Origin: Deltaproteobacteria bacterium UBA6967
GTDB taxonomy: Bacteria > SAR324 > NAC60-12
Direction of reading: 5' to 3'
Length of the DNA stretch: 5,360 bases
NCBI GenBank assembly: GCA_002450295.1
Contig: DJYX01000183.1
Span: 1-5,360 of the forward strand
A program made the position numbers and the translations under genes. The notes beneath the pieces are model-generated. The model saw nothing but the letters and a program-made list of their open reading frames with translations. It did no database searches and had not been told where the DNA came from. Positions 1-5,360 of the stretch are shown here, in pieces (within the stretch, counting starts at the first letter, position 1; every line of letters starts with the position of its first letter).

Positions 1-189
1 TTCTTCGTGGCAGAGATTTTCACCGGTTCAGCAGGTCAGTATGTTGATATCGCTGATACCGTCCGTGGATTTAAGGAAATTCTGGAAGGAAAGCACGACG
101 ATATGCCCGAACAAGCTTTCTATCTGGTTGGTACGATTGAGCAAGCCCGTGAAAAGGCTTCGAAAATGGCTGAAGCTGAAGCAGCCTGA
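1..189 (+). CDS. atpD: F1Fo ATP synthase subunit beta, C-terminal fragment
   Basis: This is the last 62 codons of the catalytic beta subunit of F-type ATP synthase, cut by the left edge of the window and open in frame 1. The translated tail starts [15 protein letters not shown], which is the strongly conserved C-terminal region of AtpD (the FxVAExFTG motif). It continues through the helical segment that leads into the DELSEED-distal bundle, with [19 protein letters not shown] and then [11 protein letters not shown], all typical of the family. The protein ends with an Ala/Glu-rich tail and a TGA stop at 187-189. The catalytic P-loop lies outside the window. AtpD forms the alternating catalytic sites of the membrane-peripheral F1 head. 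It is followed after 27 nt by atpC, the usual atpAGDC order. Identification is firm; only the 3' end can be judged. Confidence 0.97.
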   Translation, partial: FFVAEIFTGSAGQYVDIADTVRGFKEILEGKHDDMPEQAFYLVGTIEQAREKASKMAEAEAA

Positions 190-216
190 TGATCACTTCT
201 TTGAAAAGGCACCCTC

Positions 217-660
217 ATGGATAAGCTGCAACTGGAAGTGCTCACACCCGGCCGAATCCTGCTCGAAACCGAAGCAGACCACGTCGTTCTGCCTGGTTCG
301 ATGGGAGAGATGGGGATTCTTCCACAACACATTCCTGTCGTCACCATGCTCAACGGTGGTGTCTTGAGCTACTTCGTTGGACAAAAACAAAGCTACCTAG
401 CGGTCCAAGGAGGTTACGCTCAAGTTGACAATAACCGCGTGACTGTGCTGGTGGAACGAGCTGCTTTCGCTGAAGAAATTGACGTAGTGGTAGCGGAGCA
501 GGACGAAAAAGATGCTGCAGAGCACCTCAAACAACTACTGAGTAAATCCTCTTCACGAGCATCAGAAGAGGATGAAGAAGTAGAACGCAAGCGTGCTGCT
601 GCTTACGAAGCCCAGTTGCTCTGGGCCATTGCTCGTCAATCTGCCTCTCAGCAGAAGTAA
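217..660 (+). CDS. atpC: F1Fo ATP synthase subunit epsilon
   Basis: This is the complete 147-residue epsilon subunit, part of the central stalk of F1. It couples rotation to catalysis and can inhibit ATP hydrolysis through its C-terminal helices. The N-terminal beta-sandwich spans about residues 1-87. It opens with KLQLEVLTPGR and carries the hallmark GSMGEMGILPQHIPV (27-41) and the AVQGGYAQVDNNRVTVL strand pair (62-78). From about residue 94 the sequence is helical and charged, which matches the C-terminal helical hairpin. The stretch at 109-126 is Ser-rich and then acidic, and makes the protein slightly longer than the common 130-140 residues. The ATG at 217 is preceded by AAGG (206-209) at 7-nt spacing. 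The gene follows atpD by 27 nt and is the last gene of the operon, as is usual, with a hairpin downstream. Confidence 0.96.
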   Translation: MDKLQLEVLTPGRILLETEADHVVLPGSMGEMGILPQHIPVVTMLNGGVLSYFVGQKQSYLAVQGGYAQVDNNRVTVLVERAAFAEEIDVVVAEQDEKDAAEHLKQLLSKSSSRASEEDEEVERKRAAAYEAQLLWAIARQSASQQK

Positions 661-670
661 TCCGTCTTCA

Positions 671-702
671 GGCATCTCCTAGCTCTGGGAGATGTCCTCT
701 TT
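671..702 (+). terminator. Hairpin terminator after atpC, between convergent genes
   Basis: GGCATCTCC (671-679) pairs with GGAGATGTC (688-696), giving a 9-bp stem with one G-U pair and an 8-nt loop. It is followed by a pyrimidine-rich CTCTTT (697-702). It starts 11 nt after the atpC stop, which suits termination of the ATP synthase operon. The T tract is short, so it may be a weak intrinsic terminator. The run overlaps the rlmE stop codon (701-703), so the hairpin also sits just past the 3' end of the convergent rlmE gene. On the minus strand it lacks a clear T run. Confidence 0.6.
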
Positions 703-1294
703 ACTCCACTTGGCTTTCCTGCTTCTTCTTCCCCAACAAGAATACTTCCACGCTCTCCGATCGAGAACTTTTCGGCTTACAGATTTTGACTTCGGTAAAC
801 ATTTGCCGGAAATCCTGTTGAAGCTGCTGGAAGGGTTCTCCCTGGAAAGCCTTGACCAGCAAGCATCCTCCTTTACTCAGATGTTGTTCTGCCAACCATA
901 AAGCATGTTGATTCAGTCCATAAGAGCGATCTGCATCAGCAGAACGAACACCTGTGGTCTTTGGAGCCATGTCGCTTAGGATGACGTCGAAAGGTTTCTC
1001 CCACCAAATACCACTACGATCAAGCTCGTAGATATCTGCCTGCAGCACTTCCACCTGTGGCGGTAGACTGATCGCCACAGCTTGCAGATCAATCCCTAGC
1101 AAGCGTCCACTCTCGCCAATCCGCCTTGATGTGTACTGTAACCAAGATCCTGGCGCACAGCCTAAATCAAGCACCTTCTGACCACGCTTCAGCAACTGGT
1201 GACGCTGGTCAATTTCCTCTAGTTTATACGCTGAGCGGGCAACGTAACCATCCTTACGGGCCTTGTGAAAATAATGGTCCTGAACCTTCTTCAT
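701..1294 (-). CDS. rlmE: 23S rRNA (uridine-2'-O-)-methyltransferase RlmE (FtsJ/RrmJ)
   Basis: This is a complete 197-residue FtsJ-family SAM-dependent methyltransferase. RlmE methylates the 2'-OH of the conserved A-loop uridine (U2552 in E. coli) of 23S rRNA during late 50S assembly. The SAM-binding motif I is DLGCAPGSW (43-51), followed by the acidic strand end GIDL (67-70). The K-D-K-E catalytic tetrad is intact: K24 in RSAYKL, D108 in LSDMAP, K148 in LVKAFQG and E183 in SVEVFLLG. KPKSSRSES (173-181) is the usual near-C-terminal family signature. The protein is slightly shorter at the N-terminus than E. coli RlmE (about 209 residues), with the family's DxYxxxAxxxGYRSRSAYKL-type opening preserved as DHYFHKARKDGYVARSAYKL. 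The ATG has no clear Shine-Dalgarno. The gene converges on atpC and diverges from the gene at 1399. In enterobacteria rlmE precedes ftsH; here it stands alone. Confidence 0.96.
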   Translation of the reverse strand: MKKVQDHYFHKARKDGYVARSAYKLEEIDQRHQLLKRGQKVLDLGCAPGSWLQYTSRRIGESGRLLGIDLQAVAISLPPQVEVLQADIYELDRSGIWWEKPFDVILSDMAPKTTGVRSADADRSYGLNQHALWLAEQHLSKGGCLLVKAFQGEPFQQLQQDFRQMFTEVKICKPKSSRSESVEVFLLGKKKQESQVE

Positions 1295-1398
1295 GATCGA
1301 TTAGTTCTACCAGATCGGGTTAGCATTTGCCTTTTGAGTCCGCTTGACGTAACAATTCTCGTCTCGTCGCAAGACCGTCCTATCCAGGAGGAGGCCCC
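1295..1398. promoter_or_regulatory. Divergent intergenic region between rlmE and the plus-strand gene series
   Basis: These 104 bp separate two divergently transcribed genes, so promoters for both directions are expected here or nearby. The only recognisable -35-like element is TTGACG (1344-1349), facing the plus-strand gene. No good -10 box lies 16-18 bp downstream of it, so I do not call a specific promoter. A small tandem CTCGT repeat lies near 1358-1367. No operator palindrome or riboswitch-like structure is apparent. Confidence 0.3.
1386..1391 (+). promoter_or_regulatory. Near-perfect Shine-Dalgarno for the 1399 gene
   Basis: AGGAGG, inside the longer purine run AGGAGGAGG (1386-1394), ends 7 nt before the ATG at 1399. 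This is the strongest ribosome binding site in the window. It fixes the start of the unrecognised gene and argues that the gene is really translated, and well. Confidence 0.85.
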
Positions 1399-1773
1399 AT
1401 GGACTTCAAAGTGGCTGGTTTGAACCCTGCAAGTTTTGCAGAAACCCTAGACTTCCAAAAATCCTCGGCCGAGGTAGCTCCCATCTCCCTGCAAGATATC
1501 CGCTCATTACGGCAAGGCTTTGAGCGGGAAGCTGAGCCATTGCGACCCGTATTGGGAGCTGCAGAGCATCAGTCGATGCTGATTGCCATGTATGAAGGCA
1601 CAGAACAATTGCTCAACAGGCGTGTTCCAGCCTTTGCGGTTCACGAATATCTTGAAGGTCTAAAAGGAAGCGCACAAGAACTGCGCAACCAGGGACTGGC
1701 CAATCAAGAATTTCGGCAACAAATCTTCAAGCAATCACGACTTTCTCTGCACTACGTTCTCAATCAGGGATAG
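1399..1773 (+). CDS. Unrecognised small soluble helical protein (124 aa)
   Basis: I do not recognise a family. The ORF is supported by the ideal Shine-Dalgarno, by its position at the head of a co-directional gene series, and by the lack of a competing long frame on either strand. The first 30 residues (MDFKVAGLNPASFAETLDFQ onward) are Ser/Ala-rich and probably flexible. From about residue 31 to the end the sequence looks almost entirely alpha-helical and amphipathic: roughly 31-48 (LQDIRSLRQGF and on), 52-73 (AAEHQSMLIAMYEGTEQLL), 78-96 (AFAVHEYLEGLKGSAQEL) and 101-121. It has no cysteine, no transmembrane segment, no signal peptide and no visible catalytic motif. Such a compact helical bundle could be an adaptor or regulator, but nothing here shows a function. 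The TAG stop is at 1771-1773. A 77-nt gap separates it from the next gene, so it may belong to its own unit. Confidence 0.8.
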   Translation: MDFKVAGLNPASFAETLDFQKSSAEVAPISLQDIRSLRQGFEREAEPLRPVLGAAEHQSMLIAMYEGTEQLLNRRVPAFAVHEYLEGLKGSAQELRNQGLANQEFRQQIFKQSRLSLHYVLNQG

Positions 1774-1850
1774 CCATACTAAGCCTTGTGTTCCCGCAAC
1801 GGCTAGCTACTCTGTAATTTGTTTGTCGTTACACCTGATTGACCGGAGTG

Positions 1851-2291
1851 ATGCTTCTCTATTTCTCTACCCTGGTTTCCTGTTCCATCAACGAGGTCTG
1901 GGAGAGGTTTGACCAAGATCTCTTCCTATCATTGAATCCTCCATTTCCACCGGTGCGTCTGCTGCGCTTCGATGGTTGTCGGCAAGGAGACGAAGTCCAC
2001 CTTGAGCTGGGATTTTGGCCTCTACGGCAATCGTGGGTCAGCTTGATCACCTCACAACAAAGCAGCACAGAGAAAATCGTTTTTGTTGATGAAGGTCAGC
2101 AGCTACCCTTTTTTCTGCGCTCCTGGCGTCATGAACACCGGCTGGAACAGCAGAAAGACCACACAATAATCATTGATGCAATTGAGTACCATGCCCCTAT
2201 CAGACTGCTTGAATGGATCCTGTGGCCAATCTTATGGTGGCAGTTCCGCTATCGACAACCAGTCTACCGACGCTATTTCAATAAAGAGTAG
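1851..2291 (+). CDS. SRPBCC-fold (START/Bet v1-like) ligand-binding protein
   Basis: This 146-residue protein has the pattern of the SRPBCC 'cyclase/dehydrase-like' or CoxG/YfcH-N-terminal-like small proteins. These form a helix-grip fold with a deep hydrophobic pocket. Evidence: an opening strand and helix MLLYFSTLVSCSINEVWERF (1-20); mid-protein beta strands; the family-like FVDEGQQLPFFLRSWRHEHRL (78-98), with conserved LPF, W and H-x-H; then TIIIDAIEYHAP (105-116). The C-terminal helix is unusually aromatic: W122, W125, W129, W130, F132 and Y134, followed by an Arg/Tyr tail. I chose the ATG at 1851 because the family begins directly with this strand. TTG 1839 and GTG 1848 are in-frame alternatives. 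GGAG (1845-1848) sits only 2 nt from the ATG, so initiation may be weak. The ligand is unknown. The 3' end may overlap the next gene. The fold call is fairly good; the function is open. Confidence 0.75.
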   Translation: MLLYFSTLVSCSINEVWERFDQDLFLSLNPPFPPVRLLRFDGCRQGDEVHLELGFWPLRQSWVSLITSQQSSTEKIVFVDEGQQLPFFLRSWRHEHRLEQQKDHTIIIDAIEYHAPIRLLEWILWPILWWQFRYRQPVYRRYFNKE

Positions 2292-3465
2292 ACGAGCTAA
2301 CAGCAGACTGCTTCGTCTGGTTTTGCTGATCTGTGGATGCTTCTGCTGCCTACCCAGCTCTCTTTGGGCGACTCAAGGTGTGACATCAAACGAGATTCGC
2401 ATTGGCACTCATACGGCAATGAGTGGACCCGCTGCCACTTGGGGATTAGGAGCTGTCAGAGCCTTACGCTTTCACTTTGCAGAAGTCAATGCAGCGGGTG
2501 GCATTCATGGACGCCAACTACGACTGATCGCTGAGGATCATCAATATCAAGTTGTGAGAGCTCGTCAAGCAGCCAATAAGCTCGTACTTTACGATCGGGT
2601 CTTTGTTATGCTAGCCGCCTTGGGAACCAGCATGAATCAAGTTGCCTTGCCACTACAAGAAGAGCACGATGTGGCCAACTTGTTTCCATATACCAGTGCC
2701 CGCCTGATGTCGGAACCGTTTCACCCACTCAAGTTTACAGCCAGCGTATCGTACTTCGATCAGGCACGAGCCTTGGTTCGTCACTTTCACCAACAAAAAC
2801 TACAGCGTTTCTGCTTAATGCACCAGAATACGGACTATGGCCGTGAAATGCTGGATGGGGTGGAAGCTGGATTGCAGGAATTGGGGATGTCACTGACTGC
2901 TGTGGAGACACACAGCCCGACAGAAACAAACTTTCTCAATACCCTACTTCGCCTGCGGGAAGCTGACTGTGAAGTTGTTCTATTGGGAACCATTCTAGGG
3001 GATACTATCCGTATCTTGCAAACCCGACAATCTCTGCAGTGGGATGTAACGATGGCTGGTAACGTCTCCGCTTATGATCAAATCATAATTGACCGTGCAG
3101 GAACAGCGGCAGAAGGTTTTCTAGCAACAGCATCTATTGAAATGTTATATCCTGAAACATTAACTTCTTCTGCTGCACAAGATTTCTTCACAAAATATCA
3201 GGCTGAATATGGAGAATCTCCAAACAACGCTGTGCAGATGGCTTACTTTTACGCCCGTATTCTAACACACGCTCTGCAGTTGGCTGGACCAGAACTAAAT
3301 TCTGAAAGGCTGACTTCAGCCCTTGAATCGATGAACAACTATCAGGACGAACTAGGCGGACCAGTTCTACAATTTGGTCCAAGCGATCACGAAGGGATTG
3401 AAAAACCATTACTGGCAGAAGTGCAGCAAGGCCAGTGGCGTACTGTCCAATCCGTGATGGACTGA
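2191..3465 (+). CDS. ABC-type branched-chain amino acid-like substrate-binding protein (LivJ/LivK family)
   Basis: This is a periplasmic binding protein of the Peripla_BP_6 (type I fold) family, which delivers small ligands such as amino acids, amides or urea-like compounds to an ABC importer. With the start at ATG 2191 it has 424 residues. A basic stretch SRRANSRLLR precedes a hydrophobic core LVLLICGCFCCLP, with probable cleavage after SSLWA (residue 60). The mature part begins with the family's EIRIGTHTAMSGPAATWG (68-85) and VNAAGGIHGRQLRLIAEDHQ, followed by AANKLVLYDRVFVMLAALGT and the inter-lobe segment NTDYGREMLDGVEAGLQELG. The true start is uncertain. TTG 2173, ATG 2176 and ATG 2191 all overlap the SRPBCC gene by 101-119 nt and leave a long N-terminal extension before the signal peptide; ATT 2275 would fit the signal peptide but is non-standard. 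No permease or ATPase gene is adjacent. The family is certain; the ligand is unknown. Confidence 0.9.
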   Translation: MPLSDCLNGSCGQSYGGSSAIDNQSTDAISIKSRRANSRLLRLVLLICGCFCCLPSSLWATQGVTSNEIRIGTHTAMSGPAATWGLGAVRALRFHFAEVNAAGGIHGRQLRLIAEDHQYQVVRARQAANKLVLYDRVFVMLAALGTSMNQVALPLQEEHDVANLFPYTSARLMSEPFHPLKFTASVSYFDQARALVRHFHQQKLQRFCLMHQNTDYGREMLDGVEAGLQELGMSLTAVETHSPTETNFLNTLLRLREADCEVVLLGTILGDTIRILQTRQSLQWDVTMAGNVSAYDQIIIDRAGTAAEGFLATASIEMLYPETLTSSAAQDFFTKYQAEYGESPNNAVQMAYFYARILTHALQLAGPELNSERLTSALESMNNYQDELGGPVLQFGPSDHEGIEKPLLAEVQQGQWRTVQSVMD

Positions 3466-3473
3466 AACGCTTC

Positions 3474-4550
3474 ATGACAACAACCTTGCGTGTTTTATTT
3501 ACAGGAGGGGGATCGGGCGGTCCAACGACTCCTCTCTTAGCCGTGAATGAAGCCTTAGGAGCCTTGGGCCCAACAGAATCTCGATTTCTTGGCACAACAA
3601 GCGGCCCAGAGCGAGCCATGGTGGAAGAGGCAGGCATACCTTTCTATGCAATCCCGGCTGGCAAGCTGCGCCGCTATTTCAGCTGGCAGAACTTCACGGA
3701 TCCCTTTCGCATTCTAGCTGGTGGAATCATTGGTTTAAAACACTTAGCGCAGTTCAAGCCTCACGTTGTGGTCTCTGCTGGAAGCTTTGTCAGCGTACCT
3801 GTTGCCTATGCAGCCCGAGCATTGGGTATCCCTCAAGTGTTGCTGCAAATGGATGTTTTGCCAGGGCTGGCCAACCGGTTGATGGCTCCTGCCAGTTCAG
3901 CGCTAGGTTATTATTTTCCAGCCTCTGAGAGAGCCTTTCAACGCATCCCGGAGCGACAACACGTCGGTCCTGTTGTACGCAACTCTGTTTACCAAGGAGA
4001 TCCCAAACGAGCCAACCAGCGCTTTCAGCTGAATCCTGACCTGCCAGTTTTGCTCATCACTGGTGGGGGGCAAGGTGCCGTTGGCTTGAACAGAGCCATT
4101 CAACCACTGTTGCCGACTTGGCAGGAACAATTTCAGGTGATTCATCTGACTGGGCGGGATAGTAAAAACGATCTGGCGCCTGGTCCTCGCTATCAGACCC
4201 GTGAATTTGTCAACGAGGGCATGGGTGATCTATTGGCCCGAAGTCAGCTTGTAATTACTCGTGCAGGACTTGGTATTCTTGGTGAGTTGTCGATTCTAGG
4301 CAAGGATGTGATCCTTGTTCCTCTACCGAACAGTCACCAGGAATTAAACGCCTCAGCTCTGGCTGAAGCTGGTGCTATCACGCTGCTAAACCAGCAGGAA
4401 TTGGCTGAAAATGGATCACAATGGTGGTCCAAATTTTGGTCTACCTATCAACCCGGTATCACCGGACAACGAATGCAGTCCTACTGGCCACCGCAAGGCA
4501 CTACCGTGTTTGCCAGTCTAATTCGCCAACAAGGCCTGCGTGTATCCTAA
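3474..4550 (+). CDS. murG: MurG-like GT28 glycosyltransferase (lipid-linked GlcNAc transferase family) with variant acceptor motifs
   Basis: The protein has 358 residues, the usual MurG length, with a two-domain GT-B layout. MurG adds GlcNAc from UDP-GlcNAc to lipid I on the inner face of the membrane, making lipid II for peptidoglycan. Matches: RVLFTGGGSGGPTTPLLAV (6-24) in place of the GGTGGH loop; VVVSAGSFVSVPVAYAA (98-114); PGLANRL (130-136); HVGPVVRNSV (163-172) at the VTGNPVR position; LLITGGGQGAVGLN (193-206); and ITRAGLGILGELSILGK (261-277) with E271, then LPNSHQELNA (284-293). The donor-side residues E271, Q289 and N292 are kept. Several acceptor-side residues differ (H to P17, N to D127). 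ATG 3474 was chosen because the family starts about five residues before the first strand; GTG 3435 would overlap the previous gene. It lies 8 nt after the binding-protein stop with no strong Shine-Dalgarno, suggesting translational coupling. It may be true MurG or a paralogue with another acceptor. Confidence 0.83.
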   Translation: MTTTLRVLFTGGGSGGPTTPLLAVNEALGALGPTESRFLGTTSGPERAMVEEAGIPFYAIPAGKLRRYFSWQNFTDPFRILAGGIIGLKHLAQFKPHVVVSAGSFVSVPVAYAARALGIPQVLLQMDVLPGLANRLMAPASSALGYYFPASERAFQRIPERQHVGPVVRNSVYQGDPKRANQRFQLNPDLPVLLITGGGQGAVGLNRAIQPLLPTWQEQFQVIHLTGRDSKNDLAPGPRYQTREFVNEGMGDLLARSQLVITRAGLGILGELSILGKDVILVPLPNSHQELNASALAEAGAITLLNQQELAENGSQWWSKFWSTYQPGITGQRMQSYWPPQGTTVFASLIRQQGLRVS

Positions 4551-4555
4551 TCTTT

Positions 4556-4562
4556 GGGAGGA
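4556..4562 (+). promoter_or_regulatory. Shine-Dalgarno for the acyl-CoA ligase
   Basis: GGGAGGA ends 6 nt before the ATG at 4569 and lies entirely in the 18-nt gap after the MurG-like gene. It fixes the ligase start, which reads MELMYQNVVEM, and shows the ligase can be initiated independently of upstream translation. Confidence 0.75.
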
Positions 4563-4568
4563 CAAGAG

Positions 4569-5360
4569 ATGGAATTGATGTATCAGAACGTCGTAGAAAT
4601 GATGGATCGCTGCTGCGAAGAATACGCAGATCTGCCGATGTATGGAGCCCCAGTCGATGGCGACTACAACTGGATGACATTTCGAGATTTTGCCAAGACC
4701 GTTGCTGAGTTACGAGGAGGGCTGGATTTACTCGGTGTAGGAGTAGGAGATCGCGTGGGTATCATTTCAAATAACATGATTCCCTGGGCGACGATGGCTT
4801 ATGCAACCTTCAGTGCAGGAGCTGTCTACGTGCCGATGTATACTCAGCAAAACAAAGAGCAATGGCAGTACATCCTAAATGACTCGGGTTGCAAGGTACT
4901 CCTGGTCGCTTCTGAAAGGCTATATCACGAAGCATTGACCTGGCGTGGTGAGCTTCTCCCAGAGTTGCAGCATGTCGTGCTGCTGAGTGATTCTGAAGAT
5001 TCTGAGATAAAAACCTACGGAGGATTGCGTAACAATGGTCAGCAGCGACCTGTTCCTGCCCAATACCCGGACACGGGCGCTCTTTTGGAGATCATGTACA
5101 CATCCGGTACCACCGGCAATCCAAAGGGTGTGATGCTCAGTCATCTTGGGGTGATCTCTACTTTGCAGGCTGCTAAAGACAGCATACCCTTCCATAAAAG
5201 TGACCGCACCCTAGCTTTCCTCCCATGGGCCCATATTTTTGGCCAAATCTGTGAAGTTCATGGTGTAATGATGTTTGGATTTTCAGCTGCTATGAACGAA
5301 AACCTTGCCAAGCTAGTGGATGAACTGGGCCAGGTGAGGCCAACCCTGCTCTTTGCGGTT
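4569..5360 (+). CDS. Long-chain acyl-CoA synthetase (AMP-binding enzyme), N-terminal part, runs off the window
   Basis: This reading frame stays open to the last base and gives the first 264 residues of an expected 550-600. The family activates fatty acids with ATP to acyl-AMP and then transfers them to CoA. Visible motifs: WMTFRDFAKTVAELRGGL (39-56), the usual N-domain helix; GDRVGIISNNMIPWATMAYA followed by GAVYVPMY, the conserved core strand and helix; the P-loop signature YTSGTTGNPKG (177-187) with VMLSH; and LPWAHIFGQ (218-226), matching the LPLAHVFE motif of long-chain ligases. The later adenylate-binding and C-terminal lysine motifs lie beyond the window. The start is set by GGGAGGA. 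It follows the MurG-like gene by 18 nt and probably shares its transcript. The similarity is to bacterial FadD/FadD15-type enzymes; the chain-length preference cannot be read from this part. Confidence 0.93.
   Translation, partial: MELMYQNVVEMMDRCCEEYADLPMYGAPVDGDYNWMTFRDFAKTVAELRGGLDLLGVGVGDRVGIISNNMIPWATMAYATFSAGAVYVPMYTQQNKEQWQYILNDSGCKVLLVASERLYHEALTWRGELLPELQHVVLLSDSEDSEIKTYGGLRNNGQQRPVPAQYPDTGALLEIMYTSGTTGNPKGVMLSHLGVISTLQAAKDSIPFHKSDRTLAFLPWAHIFGQICEVHGVMMFGFSAAMNENLAKLVDELGQVRPTLLFAV

Noticed and set aside
120..390. Two minus-strand frames opposite atpD and atpC
   Set aside because: They are shadows of strongly conserved ATP synthase genes and have no family resemblance.
1344..1372. 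TTGACG as a sigma-70 -35 box for the 1399 gene
   Set aside because: The -35 match is good, but no -10-like hexamer lies 16-18 bp downstream (1366-1372 is GC-rich). It was not called as a promoter.
1771..1805. TAGCC/GGCTA inverted repeat after the 124-residue gene
   Set aside because: It has only a 5-bp stem with a 25-nt loop and no T tract, so it is not a credible terminator.
1786..1818. TGTAAT (1813-1818) as a -10 box for the SRPBCC gene
   Set aside because: It is 5/6 to consensus but has no -35 match at normal spacing (GTTCCC). TTGTGT at 1786 pairs only with the poor TACTCT.
3435..3473. GTG at 3435 as an earlier start of the MurG-like gene
   Set aside because: It would overlap the binding-protein gene by 31 nt and add 13 residues not found before the first Rossmann strand in this family. 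ATG 3474 gives a normal N-terminus.
3188..3637. 149-codon open frame on the minus strand
   Set aside because: It is antisense to the binding-protein end and the MurG-like start, both clear families. Its composition looks like a shadow frame and it has no ribosome binding site that I can see.
4920..5195. 91-codon minus-strand frame inside the acyl-CoA ligase
   Set aside because: It lies opposite the AMP-binding P-loop region of a clear ligase and is a shadow frame.

Overview
The window looks like an ordinary chromosomal segment of a Gram-negative, heterotrophic bacterium. The base composition is balanced by eye. Secreted-protein signals, an F-type ATP synthase operon, an acyl-CoA ligase and a LivJ/LivK-like periplasmic binding protein all fit a proteobacterium-like lineage. 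An uncultivated marine or deltaproteobacterial-type lineage such as SAR324 is possible, but that is only an impression and is not proven by anything here. No mobile element, CRISPR array, tRNA or rRNA is visible.

Layout. Positions 1-660 hold the 3' end of the F1Fo ATP synthase operon: the C-terminus of the beta subunit (atpD) and the complete epsilon subunit (atpC). A hairpin at 671-696 ends this unit. Running toward it on the minus strand (701-1294) is rlmE/ftsJ, the 23S rRNA ribose methyltransferase, with its full catalytic tetrad. After a 104-bp divergent intergenic region, a plus-strand series starts at 1399 and runs off the right edge. It contains a 124-residue protein I do not recognise, behind an almost perfect Shine-Dalgarno; a small SRPBCC-fold protein; a secreted amino-acid-type substrate-binding protein whose start is hard to place; a MurG-like GT28 glycosyltransferase; and the first 264 residues of a long-chain acyl-CoA synthetase (FadD-like).

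How the genes work together. The last four plus-strand genes are tightly packed (overlap, 8-nt gap, 18-nt gap) and are probably co-transcribed. Three of them point to the envelope or lipids: a lipid-linked-sugar glycosyltransferase, an acyl-CoA ligase and a hydrophobic-ligand-type SRPBCC fold. The binding protein has no transporter permease or ATPase beside it in this window.

The most interesting point is the MurG-like protein. Its UDP-GlcNAc-binding C-terminal half keeps key residues, while the N-terminal acceptor signature departs from canonical MurG at several normally invariant positions. The second is the binding protein, whose good signal peptide has no standard start codon immediately before it. 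I do not see convincing evidence for a wholly new multi-gene system.
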